Below are positions 8,663 to 17,038 of a DNA stretch of 38,201 nucleotides, in pieces (position 1 is the first letter of the stretch; each line of letters starts with the position of its first letter). The DNA comes from C00003060 sp964502635. GTDB lineage: Bacteria > Desulfobacterota > Desulfobacteria > Desulfobacterales > C00003060. The notes under the pieces are model-generated. The model worked only from the letters and a program-made list of their open reading frames with translations. It was not told where the DNA came from and ran no database searches. The DNA is taken from positions 1 through 38,201 of the forward strand of contig CAZCXI010000024.1 in assembly GCA_964502635.1 (NCBI GenBank), written 5' to 3'. The position numbers were made by a program, and so were the translations under genes.

Positions 8663-8786
8663 AAAAATTTGGTAATTTTGTGCAACCCGAATTCCGAATT
8701 CTTCAAACCGAATTCTTCAAACCCTTTTCCCCGTGGAGCTTGCTATTCTTACGACGTCCTCTTCTCTTCAATCTGAGCTGACGTCT

Positions 8787-8806
8787 GTTGAGAGGTACCT
8801 CTCAAC
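8787..8806. repeat. perfect 20-bp palindrome
   Basis: GTTGAGAGGTACCTCTCAAC is its own reverse complement. It lies about 125 bp downstream of the promoter-like site at 8634 and could be a protein binding site or a hairpin. Confidence 0.6.
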
Positions 8807-9058
8807 ATCTTTATCCCATACCGCTCGTCTTTGGTCCAGATGCACCTTGCTGCCGATTGCCGGGCACACAGACCCTTTGATCCATCAGCGAACCGCGTCT
8901 TCAAGAACGCCGATTCTCAGGCCACTTGGCCACGAACCAAAAAACCGCTTACGTGTTGATAGACAAAGAAAACCTTGGGCCAATGACATGAAGGCGTTTG
9001 CACGAGCGATCCAAGGGGTCGCGGGGAAACCGGCTGTCGCCGAGTGCCCCGTTGACGT

Positions 9059-9110
9059 GAACCGCGAAAGCGAGCGTATTCCCCACTGCTTGCCGCGGGG
9101 AGGCTTCAAT
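9059..9110 (+). repeat. dispersed palindromic repeat, mosaic copy
   Basis: Starts like the copies at 16861 and 19399 (GAAAGCGAGCGTATTCCCC) but ends with GGGGAGGCTTCAAT, which resembles the end of the second repeat family at 17039 and 19467. The centre forms a short CCCC/GGGG hairpin. Confidence 0.65.
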
Positions 9111-9239
9111 CGGTTATGCGTTATTTTTTTGACAGAGTCGTAAAAAGTGTTTTGCGAACAGTAGTGCCCAAGATGATTTGAGTTCTATTGAGTACGCCGT
9201 GGGGACAAGGCCATTCATAATCGTAATGCTTGAATTCAT

Positions 9240-9308
9240 TGGAGTATTGGAGTGCTGGAGTGTTGGTTGTCCTTTCTTTTCCCATCACTCCACGACTCCA
9301 TTACTCCA
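9240..9308. repeat. long imperfect hairpin of GGAGT units
   Basis: The left arm (9240-9262) is built of three GGAGT units and the right arm (9286-9308) of three ACTCC units. The 23-nt arms pair with about four mismatches around a 23-nt pyrimidine-rich loop. No ORF. Confidence 0.65.
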
Positions 9309-9342
9309 GGTTCCACGCCGGTCAATGATGTCTTAATCTGTA

Positions 9343-9371
9343 TTGACGGTAGCTTGAGCAACACCGATGAT
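9343..9371 (+). promoter_or_regulatory. possible promoter of the dnaG-rpoD operon
   Basis: TTGACG (9343-9348), 17-nt spacer, GATGAT (9366-9371). It is the best match upstream of dnaG and would give a leader of about 310 nt. Confidence 0.4.
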
Positions 9372-9687
9372 TTATTTTGGACAGGAATGTTTTTCGAATG
9401 ACACTGAACGTTTTGGGACAAAGGCGCTTGAGCTGTTCAGCGTTAAAAAATGCTAACTGTTTTAGCGCGTTAGCTCGAGTTGACCGCGCAGCTTCACTGC
9501 GTGTTGGTATTTTAGCTGAAGACCTGAGGGGCCCCCAAAATGTTTACGGAGTGAGTAAAATCGACTTTTTTCAAAACCATCATTCTTTAGATGGTCGGCA
9601 TTTTTTGTTCGCGCTGTCCGCCTGAAGGCAAACGATTCTGCATTAAGCATAAGAAATACCGATCCGGGCTCGAAAGGGGTGTCCGTT
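9372..9687 (+). other. dnaG leader with several small hairpins
   Basis: This untranslated stretch contains GCTAAC/GTTAGC (9451-9475 region), CGCAG CTTCA CTGCG (9486-9500), and ACCATC (9577-9582)/GATGGT (9590-9595) followed a few bases later by a run of six Ts. The last one looks like an attenuator or weak terminator ahead of dnaG. No ORF of note. Confidence 0.45.
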
Positions 9688-11439
9688 TTGGCAGGTTTTA
9701 TACCAGACGATAAGGTCGCTGATGTTCGGAATGCCGCCAATGTCGTCGACGTCATTTCAGACTATATTGACCTTAAAAGGACCGGGAAGAACTTCTTGGG
9801 GCTGTGCCCGTTTCATGGCGAAACAAAGCCCTCTTTTACCGTAAGCGAGGAAAAACAAATATTTCACTGTTTCGGCTGTGGGCAGGGTGGCAATGTCCTG
9901 ACCTTTGTCATGCTGTATCACAACCTTAGTTTTCCGGAGGCTGTGCGCTTCCTCGCCAATAAGTACGGGATCCAGATCCCTACCAGGCACATGTCCGCCG
10001 GCCAAAAGCGTCAGTTGAAAGAAAAGGAAGGGCTCTTTGAAATCAATCAAGCGGCTGCCGCCTATTTCAAAACCATGCTGGTGGAAAGCCCTCTGGGAAA
10101 TGTCGCCAGGCGGTATCTGAAAAAACGGCAAATGACGCGCCATGTTGCAGATCGCTTTTGCCTTGGGTATGCCCCTGCTGGGTGGCGTAACCTGGTGGAG
10201 CACTTTACAGCCAAGGGCGTACCGCTTGAAAGTGTGGAAAAAGCGGGTCTCATCATCCCCAAGAGGACGGGATACTATGATCGATTCCGGGATCGGATCA
10301 TCTTCCCCATTGTTGATATCCATGAAAGAGTGGTGGGCTTCGGAGGGCGGAGCCTGGATGAGAGCCTTCCCAAGTACCTCAACTCACCGGAGACCCCTGT
10401 TTATCACAAGAGTCGCACCTTGTACGGCTTACAGGCAGCCAGACAAATATGCCGGCAGACCGGTTCCGCCTTTGTTGTGGAGGGGTACTTTGATCTATTG
10501 GCCCTGAACTGTCACGGTATCAATAACGTGGTGGCCACTCTGGGAACGGCTCTTTCGCGAGAGCATATACGAACCCTGAAGGGCTATGCAGGGCAAGTCA
10601 CCCTCGTCTTTGACTCAGATGAAGCGGGTATGAAGGCTGCTGAGCGAAGCCTGCCCCTATTTGTTGAGGAGAAGGTGGATGCCCGCATCATGCGCCTTCC
10701 CAAGGGAAAGGACCCGGACTCCTACGTCCTTGAAAAGGGTGGCGATAGTTTCCGCCGGTTGGCTGATCAAGCCTTGGGGATGATGGAGTTTCTCATCGCC
10801 TCTGCCGTCGACAAGCACGGCCTTTCTCCTCAAGGGAAGGTGCGGATCGTGGAGGCATTGAAAGGGCCTTTCGGTCTGCTGGCCGACAGTGTGAGTCGGG
10901 CGGTTTATGTCAAGGAGTTGGCTGAGCGCATCGATGTTGACGAAGCCGCCATTTTGGAGCAGGTCCGAACTTCGGTCCGGAAGAAGAGGCAGCCCGTCCC
11001 TGCAGCCGAGCCCCGAAACGGTTCGAAGCTGGAGGAGACGCTCGTAGCCATGTTGCTCCAGTGGCCTGATATCTTGGCTGGTGTGAATGCCCAGGAGATT
11101 ATTGACGGTCTTCAGGCCAACTCGCTGAAGCAAGTAGGGCAAATGATCCTGGACGGATTGAGGACAAGTCAACCGGCCGTGGGAGCTGATTTAATCGCAC
11201 AGGCCCAGGACCCGGAGATCAGGAACGTGATATCATCCTTGGCAGTGGAAGAGCGGTTGTGGGATCGTGAGAGCTGCCTTAAGATTGTGGGTCAGTACCA
11301 AACCTGCCTCAGAAAAAGGCAGGAGAGGCTATTGCTTAGAAAGATCAAAGAGGCTGAGAAGGCTGATAACCAGGAATTACTCCAAAAACTCCTTGGAGAA
11401 AAGCAGAGGCGGCTACACAGGCGCCTGACTGTTACTTGA
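9688..11439 (+). CDS. dnaG: DNA primase
   Basis: Makes RNA primers for replication. The 583-aa protein has the N-terminal zinc motif (Cys40, His43, Cys61, Cys64), the catalytic core with YLNSPETPVYHK (230-241), toprim Glu in EGYFD (265-269) and DSDEAG (309-314), and a C-terminal helicase-binding region. TTG at 9688 is chosen over GTG at 9679: it gives the family's usual start (MAGFIPDD) and places AAAGGGG (9673-9678) at a proper distance, whereas the GTG would sit on top of the Shine-Dalgarno. Followed 34 nt later by rpoD, the classic macromolecular synthesis operon order. Confidence 0.97.
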   Translation: MAGFIPDDKVADVRNAANVVDVISDYIDLKRTGKNFLGLCPFHGETKPSFTVSEEKQIFHCFGCGQGGNVLTFVMLYHNLSFPEAVRFLANKYGIQIPTRHMSAGQKRQLKEKEGLFEINQAAAAYFKTMLVESPLGNVARRYLKKRQMTRHVADRFCLGYAPAGWRNLVEHFTAKGVPLESVEKAGLIIPKRTGYYDRFRDRIIFPIVDIHERVVGFGGRSLDESLPKYLNSPETPVYHKSRTLYGLQAARQICRQTGSAFVVEGYFDLLALNCHGINNVVATLGTALSREHIRTLKGYAGQVTLVFDSDEAGMKAAERSLPLFVEEKVDARIMRLPKGKDPDSYVLEKGGDSFRRLADQALGMMEFLIASAVDKHGLSPQGKVRIVEALKGPFGLLADSVSRAVYVKELAERIDVDEAAILEQVRTSVRKKRQPVPAAEPRNGSKLEETLVAMLLQWPDILAGVNAQEIIDGLQANSLKQVGQMILDGLRTSQPAVGADLIAQAQDPEIRNVISSLAVEERLWDRESCLKIVGQYQTCLRKRQERLLLRKIKEAEKADNQELLQKLLGEKQRRLHRRLTVT

Positions 11440-11473
11440 TGGGCAGGAAAGATTTGTTTGGAAGGAGATTTTT

Positions 11474-13219
11474 ATGACCAAGAAGTCCGAGGCCGAACAT
11501 TTGAAACAACTCATCACAAAGGGCAAGAAGCAGGGCTATCTGACTTATGAGGAGCTTAATAATGCGTTGCCGGATGGTGACGTTTCCGCCGAGCAAATTG
11601 ACGAAATGATGATGGTTTTTGATGAACTCGATATTGAGATCGTCGACGGAAAGAAAGTCAAGGTTCTTGAGCAAAAAGGCCGGAAAGCAACCCCGCAGGT
11701 AAAGCCAAGGCCGTCCTTGGAGCCGGGGAAGGACACGTTCGGTCGTGTTACGGATCCCGTCAAGATGTACCTTCGCGAGATGGGGTTGGTATCTCTGCTG
11801 AGCCGGGAAGGAGAGGTGGAAATCGCCAAGCAGATCGAGGTGGGGGAACAAGAAGTATTGAAGGCTTTGGTGGAGTGTACCGTAGGGATCCGGAGAATCA
11901 TCAGCCTCGGCAAACATCTTCGACGGGGCGAAATCCGCCTCAGGGAGGTTTTGCGCGATGTGGATGAGGGCGATGCTTACATCGAGGAAGCAGAGCACAC
12001 AGAAAAAATTTGTGACATCATCGATACCGTAGAAAAAATTGAGCGGGAGAATGAAGCATACAGAGATCAGTTGTTCGGCCCCCCTATGGACCGCGAGGGA
12101 CGCCGACGAGTGAGGCGATGCATCAACCGCAGGAGTCGAAAGATTTTTGACTACATCCAGGATTGGAGATTAGAGTCGAGATGGATCGACTTTGTCGTAT
12201 ATGAGATAAAGGAACATATTGCGCACTTTGAGGCCCTGGAGAAGGAGTTTGCCCACGTTGCTTCTCAGGCAGGCGTCACGTTGACTGAGATGCGTGAGGG
12301 TTGCGAGGCGAAAACAAAATTTATCCAGAGATTCTGGAAACAAAGCGGACTCAAGAAGGCCCAATTTAGCGACCTGCTCAGACAGGCTGGTGAGATAAAG
12401 CAGACCATCGTGCACCAGGAACTCCAGTTGAGAATGAGCCGTCAGGCCCTGAAACGAGGCTTGGCCCGAATCGAACAGGGGCAACACAACACCCGGATGG
12501 CCAAGGCAAAGATGGTGAACGCCAACCTGAGGTTGGTAGTCAGCATCGCGAAGAAATACACAAATCGGGGCCTTCAGTTTCTGGATCTGATTCAGGAAGG
12601 AAACGTTGGCCTGATGAAGGCCGTTGACAAGTTTGAATATCGGCGAGGTTACAAATTTAGTACATATGCGACTTGGTGGATCAGGCAAGCCATCACGCGT
12701 GCCATTGCTGATCAGGCTCGCACCATCCGAATTCCCGTGCATATGATTGAAACCATTAACAAGCTGATTCGCACGTCGCGATATCTTGTTCAGGAACTGG
12801 GGCGAGAGCCTACCCCGGAGGAAATTGCTGACAAGATGGAGTTTCCGTTGGAAAAAGTGCGCAAGGTTTTGAAGATCGCCAAGGAACCTATCTCGTTGGA
12901 AACCCCTATCGGAGAGGAAGAAGACAGCCATCTGGGCGATTTCATCGAAGACACGAAGTTCATGTCTCCGTCCGAGGCCGCTATCAGCTTGAACCTGGCC
13001 GAGCAAACGCGAAAATCTCTCGCTACTCTGACGCCCCGTGAGGAAAAGGTGCTGCGGATGCGATTTGGCATCGGCGAAAAGGCTGACCATACCCTCGAGG
13101 AAGTGGGCAAGGACTTTCACGTGACCCGTGAGCGCATCAGACAAATCGAGGCCAAGGCCTTAAGAAAGCTGCGTCATCCCACAAGGAGCCGTAAACTGAA
13201 AGCGTTTTTGGAGGTGTAA
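11474..13219 (+). CDS. rpoD: RNA polymerase primary sigma factor (sigma70)
   Basis: Housekeeping sigma factor. The 581-aa protein has region 1.1 at the N-terminus, region 1.2 (DPVKMYLREMG), a non-conserved insert of about 200 residues, region 2 with DLIQEGNVGLMKAVDKFEY and FSTYATWWIRQAI, region 3, and region 4 with the helix-turn-helix VTRERIRQIEAKALRKLR near the C-terminus. ATG at 11474 follows GGAAGGAG. Encoded just after dnaG. Confidence 0.98.
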   Translation: MTKKSEAEHLKQLITKGKKQGYLTYEELNNALPDGDVSAEQIDEMMMVFDELDIEIVDGKKVKVLEQKGRKATPQVKPRPSLEPGKDTFGRVTDPVKMYLREMGLVSLLSREGEVEIAKQIEVGEQEVLKALVECTVGIRRIISLGKHLRRGEIRLREVLRDVDEGDAYIEEAEHTEKICDIIDTVEKIERENEAYRDQLFGPPMDREGRRRVRRCINRRSRKIFDYIQDWRLESRWIDFVVYEIKEHIAHFEALEKEFAHVASQAGVTLTEMREGCEAKTKFIQRFWKQSGLKKAQFSDLLRQAGEIKQTIVHQELQLRMSRQALKRGLARIEQGQHNTRMAKAKMVNANLRLVVSIAKKYTNRGLQFLDLIQEGNVGLMKAVDKFEYRRGYKFSTYATWWIRQAITRAIADQARTIRIPVHMIETINKLIRTSRYLVQELGREPTPEEIADKMEFPLEKVRKVLKIAKEPISLETPIGEEEDSHLGDFIEDTKFMSPSEAAISLNLAEQTRKSLATLTPREEKVLRMRFGIGEKADHTLEEVGKDFHVTRERIRQIEAKALRKLRHPTRSRKLKAFLEV

Positions 13220-13247
13220 CGCGGGTGGATTAACGCCCTCAATTTTC

Positions 13248-13276
13248 TTGACAAGCAGGTCTGTCGGGCGTACTGA
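13248..13276 (+). promoter_or_regulatory. promoter-like site before the CAT tRNA
   Basis: A perfect TTGACA (13248-13253), 17-nt spacer, TACTGA (13271-13276). It lies about 20 nt upstream of the tRNA 5' end and gives the tRNA its own start behind rpoD. Confidence 0.5.
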
Positions 13277-13296
13277 TCAACTCAGATTGTGTTTTG

Positions 13297-13372
13297 GGGC
13301 CCATAGCTCAGCTGGAAGAGCCACCGGCTCATAACCGGTAGGTCCCTGGTTCGAACCCAGGTGGGCCCACCA
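13297..13372 (+). tRNA. tRNA with anticodon CAT (elongator Met, or Ile2 if modified), CCA encoded
   Basis: Acceptor GGGCCCA pairs with TGGGCCC; anticodon stem ACCGG/CCGGT encloses CTCATAA (CAT); T arm CCTGG TTCGAAC CCAGG; 3' CCA at 13370-13372. It lacks the initiator features (unpaired first base, three G-C pairs at the anticodon stem base), so it is not tRNA-fMet. Elongator Met and lysidine-modified Ile2 cannot be told apart with certainty by eye. Confidence 0.93.
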
Positions 13373-13451
13373 CGGAAAACCGATACGTAAGGCGCCAGGG
13401 GAAGCAGATGGACATGAGGCGAGCGGAGAGATCTCAGAGGAATCGCGCTAA

Positions 13452-13479
13452 GCAGCCAACCCACAAGCAGGTTGGCTGC
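13452..13479. other. perfect 10-bp hairpin
   Basis: GCAGCCAACC (13452-13461) pairs fully with GGTTGGCTGC (13470-13479) around an 8-nt loop. No T tract follows directly. It may stabilise the tRNA transcript end or act together with the terminator at 13491. Confidence 0.5.
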
Positions 13480-13490
13480 ATTGGCCTGTG

Positions 13491-13530
13491 AAAAGGTGTG
13501 GTCCTTGGGGCCGCACCTTTTTGCATTTTT
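13491..13530 (+). terminator. Rho-independent terminator after the CAT tRNA
   Basis: AAAAGGTGTGGTCC (13491-13504) pairs, with G-U wobbles, with GGCCGCACCTTTTT (13509-13522), and a second T run (TTTTT) follows at 13526-13530. It separates the rpoD/tRNA unit from the zinc-ribbon gene. Confidence 0.75.
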
Positions 13531-13555
13531 GGGGTACATGGTTTTGGAGGTCATC

Positions 13556-14293
13556 GTGAAGGAGCAAATGGTGTTGTTGGTTAAGCTTCAGGAACAAGAC
13601 CAAACCTTGGACCGCTTGAGGCGACAAATACGTGAGGGGCCTCAAAGGATTCAAGAAATCGAAGCACAGGTGGAAACTCGGCAGGACAATCTTGAAGCCG
13701 GCAAGAACCGAATCCGGGAGGTTCAAAAACTGCAGCGGCAAATTGAAGCTGAGGTGGAAGACGGGGTCGGGCACGTCAGAAAGAGTAAAACCCGGCTCCT
13801 GACGATCAAGAGTAACAAAGAATATCAGGCTGTACTTAAGGAGATCGAAGACAGTCAGAGGGCAAACGCAGAAAAAGAGGATAAGATCCTGGGTTGTATG
13901 GAGGAAATAGAGGGATTGAGGCAGGGGCTTCAAAACCAGGAAAAAGATCTCTTTGCTATGCGGGAGACATTTGAGAAAGAGAAAAGGACCATTGGGGCGG
14001 AGGTTAGGCAAGCCGAAGAGCGGGTTTCAGAGGTGGAAAAACACAGGCGAGACACGGCAAAGGCCATGAATCCCGAACTACTCGCAAGGTATGAGCAACT
14101 TAAGGCAAGAACCGGGGGTCGGGCCGTGGCTTACGTGAAAAACACAACCTGTTCGGGATGCCACCTGAACATTCCGCCCCAGATGTATAACGAACTCCAG
14201 AGGAGAGATTCGCTCAAGTTTTGCCCGAACTGCGATCGGATTATTTATTGGAAAGATGGCGCCACCGCGCTGGAGGGAGATATGTCAGAGTAG
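13556..14293 (+). CDS. coiled-coil protein with C-terminal C4 zinc ribbon
   Basis: A 245-aa protein made of a long charged coiled coil (about residues 5-190, with QEQDQTLDRLRRQIREGP at the start) and a zinc ribbon with two CxxC pairs: Cys199/Cys202 and Cys223/Cys226. This is the architecture of the conserved C4-type zinc-ribbon family (CT398-like), possibly nucleic-acid or tether related; the function is not settled. GTG at 13556 is chosen because GGAGGT lies 4-5 nt upstream; ATG at 13538 has no such site. Its last codons form the 5' strand of the rnpB P1 helix. Confidence 0.85.
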   Translation: MKEQMVLLVKLQEQDQTLDRLRRQIREGPQRIQEIEAQVETRQDNLEAGKNRIREVQKLQRQIEAEVEDGVGHVRKSKTRLLTIKSNKEYQAVLKEIEDSQRANAEKEDKILGCMEEIEGLRQGLQNQEKDLFAMRETFEKEKRTIGAEVRQAEERVSEVEKHRRDTAKAMNPELLARYEQLKARTGGRAVAYVKNTTCSGCHLNIPPQMYNELQRRDSLKFCPNCDRIIYWKDGATALEGDMSE

Positions 14294-14685
14294 GCCAAAC
14301 GATCGCTCGTGTTTTCGACATGGTCGTCAATGCGGGAGGAAAGTCCGAGCTCCACAGGGCAGGGTGCTCCGTAACACGGAGTCGCGGTAACGTGCAGGAA
14401 AGTGCCACAGAAAACATACCGCCCTCTGAGATCGCCTCAGTGCTATCTTGCAGGGTAAGGGTGAAAAGGTGCGGTAAGAGCGCACCAGTTCCCCGGGTGA
14501 CCGGGGAAGCTAGGTAAACCCCACCTGGAGCAAGACCAAATAGGGGAGCGTTTGAGGGCGGCCCGCCCGAGCTTCCGGGTTGGTCGCAAGAGGTATGGGG
14601 CAACCCATACCCTGAGATGAATGATCGTTGTTCCGTAAAGGGCGACCGATACGGGAAACAGAACTCGGCTTATGGCCTGCTCTGA
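14286..14685 (+). ncRNA. rnpB: RNase P RNA (bacterial type A)
   Basis: The catalytic RNA that matures tRNA 5' ends. The universal blocks are present in order: GAGGAAAGTCCGAGCTCC (14337-14354), CAGGGCAGGGTGC, the GTAAGGGTGAAAAGGTGCGGTAAGAG region, AGGTAAACCCCACCTGGAGCAAGACCAAATA, and near the 3' end ACAGAACTCGGCTTAT. The P1 helix pairs TCAGAGTAGGCC (14286-14297) with GGCCTGCTCTGA (14674-14685). About 400 nt, the normal size. The 5' strand of P1 lies inside the end of the zinc-ribbon gene, so the RNA is probably cut from, or started within, that transcript. Confidence 0.97.
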
Positions 14686-14752
14686 CATAAACTCCAACAT
14701 TAACCTGGAACGTTTTTCTCAGCCCATTGTGTCTTGCCAAGGAGATATCGTA

Positions 14753-16069
14753 ATGCCCCGAGCAATCGCTGCTCAGAAAAAAGCCGGTTTTCTTGAAAAG
14801 CTTCACTTCTTTTCCAGGGAGTTTCTCGACTATTGCGCCTACGTTTGCGAAGGCGAGCCCGCGCGGGAGACCTTCACCCAGAAATTATACGCCCCAATGG
14901 TTTCAAGCTCGAAGGTTTTGGAAGACTTCCTGGATTTTCACGGGGCGAAAAACAGCTCAGAGTGGTATTACTACCGGGAACTGGTCTCCAGCGTCAGAAA
15001 CCTGTCAGAAGCGTGTTACTCTCAGAAACACATCTGGATCCGCCTGCCATTCTATAACCTCACAGATACGGATGAATTTGAGCGGGACGGATACGACACC
15101 CACAAGTTCCTTATTGCGTCGCTGCGTGCCATTTGCTTCAATGCATTGGCGGAAGCCAGGCGTCTGAACATAGAGTTGTCGGTGCGCGCCTTTGTCTGGG
15201 AAGATTTTCCGGGATTACCTACCAACACCCGCCTTGAGTCTGACATTGACGATGTGGATTTAAGGGAGGAAAAGAAGAATATCGTCAAGATTACCACGGG
15301 GTTTCTGAGAGCAGCCAGAGAGTTCGAAACGCATGGCTTTTTTGAGCCATACAGCATAGACATGATCCAGTCTATCGTCCCTGCCAGGCTGAACGAACAG
15401 GAAGTCCGGGGATTTGAAATGGTCATCCACAGCCTCCAATCGTCCTTTGACACGTACGTCAATAGAAGTGGACTTCAATTTCGGGATATTGCACTCAAGA
15501 GCCTACGAGGCTATATCTCCATTGTGCTTCACCTCCTGGAACTTACGCGCCGGCTCCTCCATTACTATGAGCGTCACCTTTATGAGGTTGGTTACAAGAA
15601 TACGGCTAAGCAGGTACGCGATGAGTTGAGCAAGGCCGTCAGCCCTGAACAACTCCTGGACCGCATTGTCAATTATGGTCTCTACTATGTATGCCACTTT
15701 CTGGTCAGTGGTCAGGACCTCGCTCAGGCGCTCCTGAACATGAACATGGAGCGTGAAACCATCGTGGTTGGAGTACCCCAAAAAATGGGTTTCCACAGTC
15801 GACCGAGCTTGCTGGTGGCCAAGATCGTCGAGCATTATGGGGGCCAAGTGGAACTTTGTGTCGGCTATGACCGGTTCGACGCAAGGAGTGTGCTTGATCT
15901 CCAGTGGGCGGGGGGGAAAATCCAGAAAGAAGATGTCCAAGAAGTAGTGTTTCAAGGGGACAATCGTGCCTTGAAAGACATCCAGATCTTGGCCGGTGTC
16001 AACTACGGCGAAGATTCCATGGGCAAGGGCATTCCACTTCCGAAAGAACTTTCCTATTTGAAGTCATAG
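14753..16069 (+). CDS. large protein with a C-terminal HPr-like phosphocarrier domain
   Basis: A 438-aa protein. Residues about 334-418 form an HPr domain: the phosphohistidine motif GFHSRPS with His348, and an ARSVLDL block with Ser379. The His-Ser spacing of 31 residues equals that of His15-Ser46 in HPr. The first 330 residues are mostly helical and I do not recognise them (FHGAKNSSEWYYYREL, RNLSEACYSQKHIWIRLPFYN). ATG at 14753 has AAGGAG (14739-14744) upstream. No other PTS gene is in the window, so this may be a regulatory phospho-relay protein instead of a sugar carrier. Confidence 0.85.
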   Translation: MPRAIAAQKKAGFLEKLHFFSREFLDYCAYVCEGEPARETFTQKLYAPMVSSSKVLEDFLDFHGAKNSSEWYYYRELVSSVRNLSEACYSQKHIWIRLPFYNLTDTDEFERDGYDTHKFLIASLRAICFNALAEARRLNIELSVRAFVWEDFPGLPTNTRLESDIDDVDLREEKKNIVKITTGFLRAAREFETHGFFEPYSIDMIQSIVPARLNEQEVRGFEMVIHSLQSSFDTYVNRSGLQFRDIALKSLRGYISIVLHLLELTRRLLHYYERHLYEVGYKNTAKQVRDELSKAVSPEQLLDRIVNYGLYYVCHFLVSGQDLAQALLNMNMERETIVVGVPQKMGFHSRPSLLVAKIVEHYGGQVELCVGYDRFDARSVLDLQWAGGKIQKEDVQEVVFQGDNRALKDIQILAGVNYGEDSMGKGIPLPKELSYLKS

Positions 16070-16174
16070 ACGCAGCCCTTTGAGAAATGTTAGGACTTGT
16101 TCAAATGGGCCGGATAGGTTTTTTCAACGGTCACGGACGATCACTATCGTTAACAGGCATTTCATAATATCATC

Positions 16175-16906
16175 ATGGACAGATCAAACACGGTTGCTGC
16201 CATCATCGTGGCCGCGGGCGAGGGCGTCCGCATGGGGACAGCTCAGAGAAAACAGTACGCGATGTTAGGAAACCGGCCTGTGCTGGCCCATACCCTGTCT
16301 GCCTTTGAAAGATGTGACGCCGTAGACGAGATCTTTCTCGTGATTCCTGAAGGCGATCATGAGTTATGCCGCAAGGAGATCGTCACACCCCTGAAACCCC
16401 AAAAAGCCGTCCATCTCGTTTCAGGCGGCCCCACAAGACAGGCCTCGGTCTTCAACGGCTTGAAGACCACGGATGGTCGCTTTGACCTGGTCACGATTCA
16501 CGACGGCGTTCGCCCCCTGGTTAGGATTGAACAGGTTGCCCAATCTGTAAGCGTTGCGGGAAAATATGGCGGCTGTATCCCGGCCGTTCATGCTACGGAC
16601 ACGGTCAAGAGGGTGGATGAACAGGACCGCGTGGTCAGTACCCTGAACCGCGCTATGATCCGCATGGCGCAGACGCCTCAAACCTTCTATTACCGTCTTA
16701 TCCTTGCAGCCCACATGGCCGCGCAGGAGAAGGATTATGCAGGCACCGACGATGCCGAACTGGTGGAACTGTGCGGTGAGGTGGTGAAGGTCATCCCGGG
16801 CGATTCCCAAAACATCAAGATCACCACACCTGAAGATCTCAAGATAGCCGAAGCCCTCCTGAACCGCAAAAGCGAGCGCATTCCCCGTAGCTTGCTGCGG
16901 AGTTAG
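16175..16906 (+). CDS. ispD: 2-C-methyl-D-erythritol 4-phosphate cytidylyltransferase
   Basis: Third step of the MEP isoprenoid pathway: CTP plus MEP gives CDP-ME. The 243-aa protein has the nucleotide-binding IIVAAGEGVRMG (residues 10-21) with KQY following, GGPTRQASVFNGL, HDGVRPLV and TDDAELVE. No strong Shine-Dalgarno is seen before ATG 16175. The natural end is near ITTPEDLKIAEALL; the last 15 codons and the stop come from a dispersed repeat that begins at 16861. Confidence 0.96.
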   Translation: MDRSNTVAAIIVAAGEGVRMGTAQRKQYAMLGNRPVLAHTLSAFERCDAVDEIFLVIPEGDHELCRKEIVTPLKPQKAVHLVSGGPTRQASVFNGLKTTDGRFDLVTIHDGVRPLVRIEQVAQSVSVAGKYGGCIPAVHATDTVKRVDEQDRVVSTLNRAMIRMAQTPQTFYYRLILAAHMAAQEKDYAGTDDAELVELCGEVVKVIPGDSQNIKITTPEDLKIAEALLNRKSERIPRSLLRS

Positions 16907-16916
16907 CGAGCGCATC
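16861..16916 (+). repeat. dispersed palindromic repeat forming the ispD 3' end
   Basis: GAACCGCAAAAGCGAGCGCATT, then a hairpin around CCCCGTAGCTTGCTGCGG, then a second AGCGAGCGCAT. The two direct copies of AGCGAGCGCAT flank the hairpin. A near-identical copy lies at 19399-19459. The ispD reading frame runs 46 bases into it. Confidence 0.85.
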
Positions 16917-16925
16917 CAAAAAAGT

Positions 16926-17034
16926 GAAGCCTCTCCCGCCCTAAAGGGCGGGGCTTCCCGGTAAGGAAGAAAAACAGTTTTTCTTCATAGCTCCCCTCGA
17001 CCCCGTCCTAAAGGACGTGGCTTGCGGGGAGCAA
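16926..17034. repeat. palindromes resembling IS200/IS605 ends, no transposase
   Basis: GAAGC-CTCT-CCCGCCC TAAA GGGCGGG-GCTTC (16926-16957) is a long hairpin with a TAAA loop. A second hairpin with the same loop, CGTCC TAAA GGACG, lies near 17004-17017, and GCTCCCC/GGGGAGC spans around it. Such subterminal palindromes with TAAA loops are typical of IS200/IS605-type ends. No tnpA or tnpB is present, so this could be a relic or non-autonomous copy. Confidence 0.45.
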
Positions 17035-17038
17035 GCCG

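Larger units (their letters stand above)
8532..9342. other. gene-free stretch rich in repeats between hisA and the dnaG promoter
   Basis: No convincing gene. It contains a repeat remnant at the hisA stop, a promoter-like site (8634), two tandem copies of CCGAATTCTTCAAA (8694-8707 and 8708-8721), a 20-bp palindrome (8787-8806), another repeat copy (9059-9110) and a long imperfect hairpin (9240-9308). A 136-codon open frame at 8733-9143 has no ribosome binding site and runs into the repeat, so it is not called. Confidence 0.6.

Noticed and set aside
8733..9143. 136-codon plus-strand open frame after hisA
   Set aside because: No ribosome binding site, odd composition, and the frame ends inside a dispersed repeat; treated as chance.
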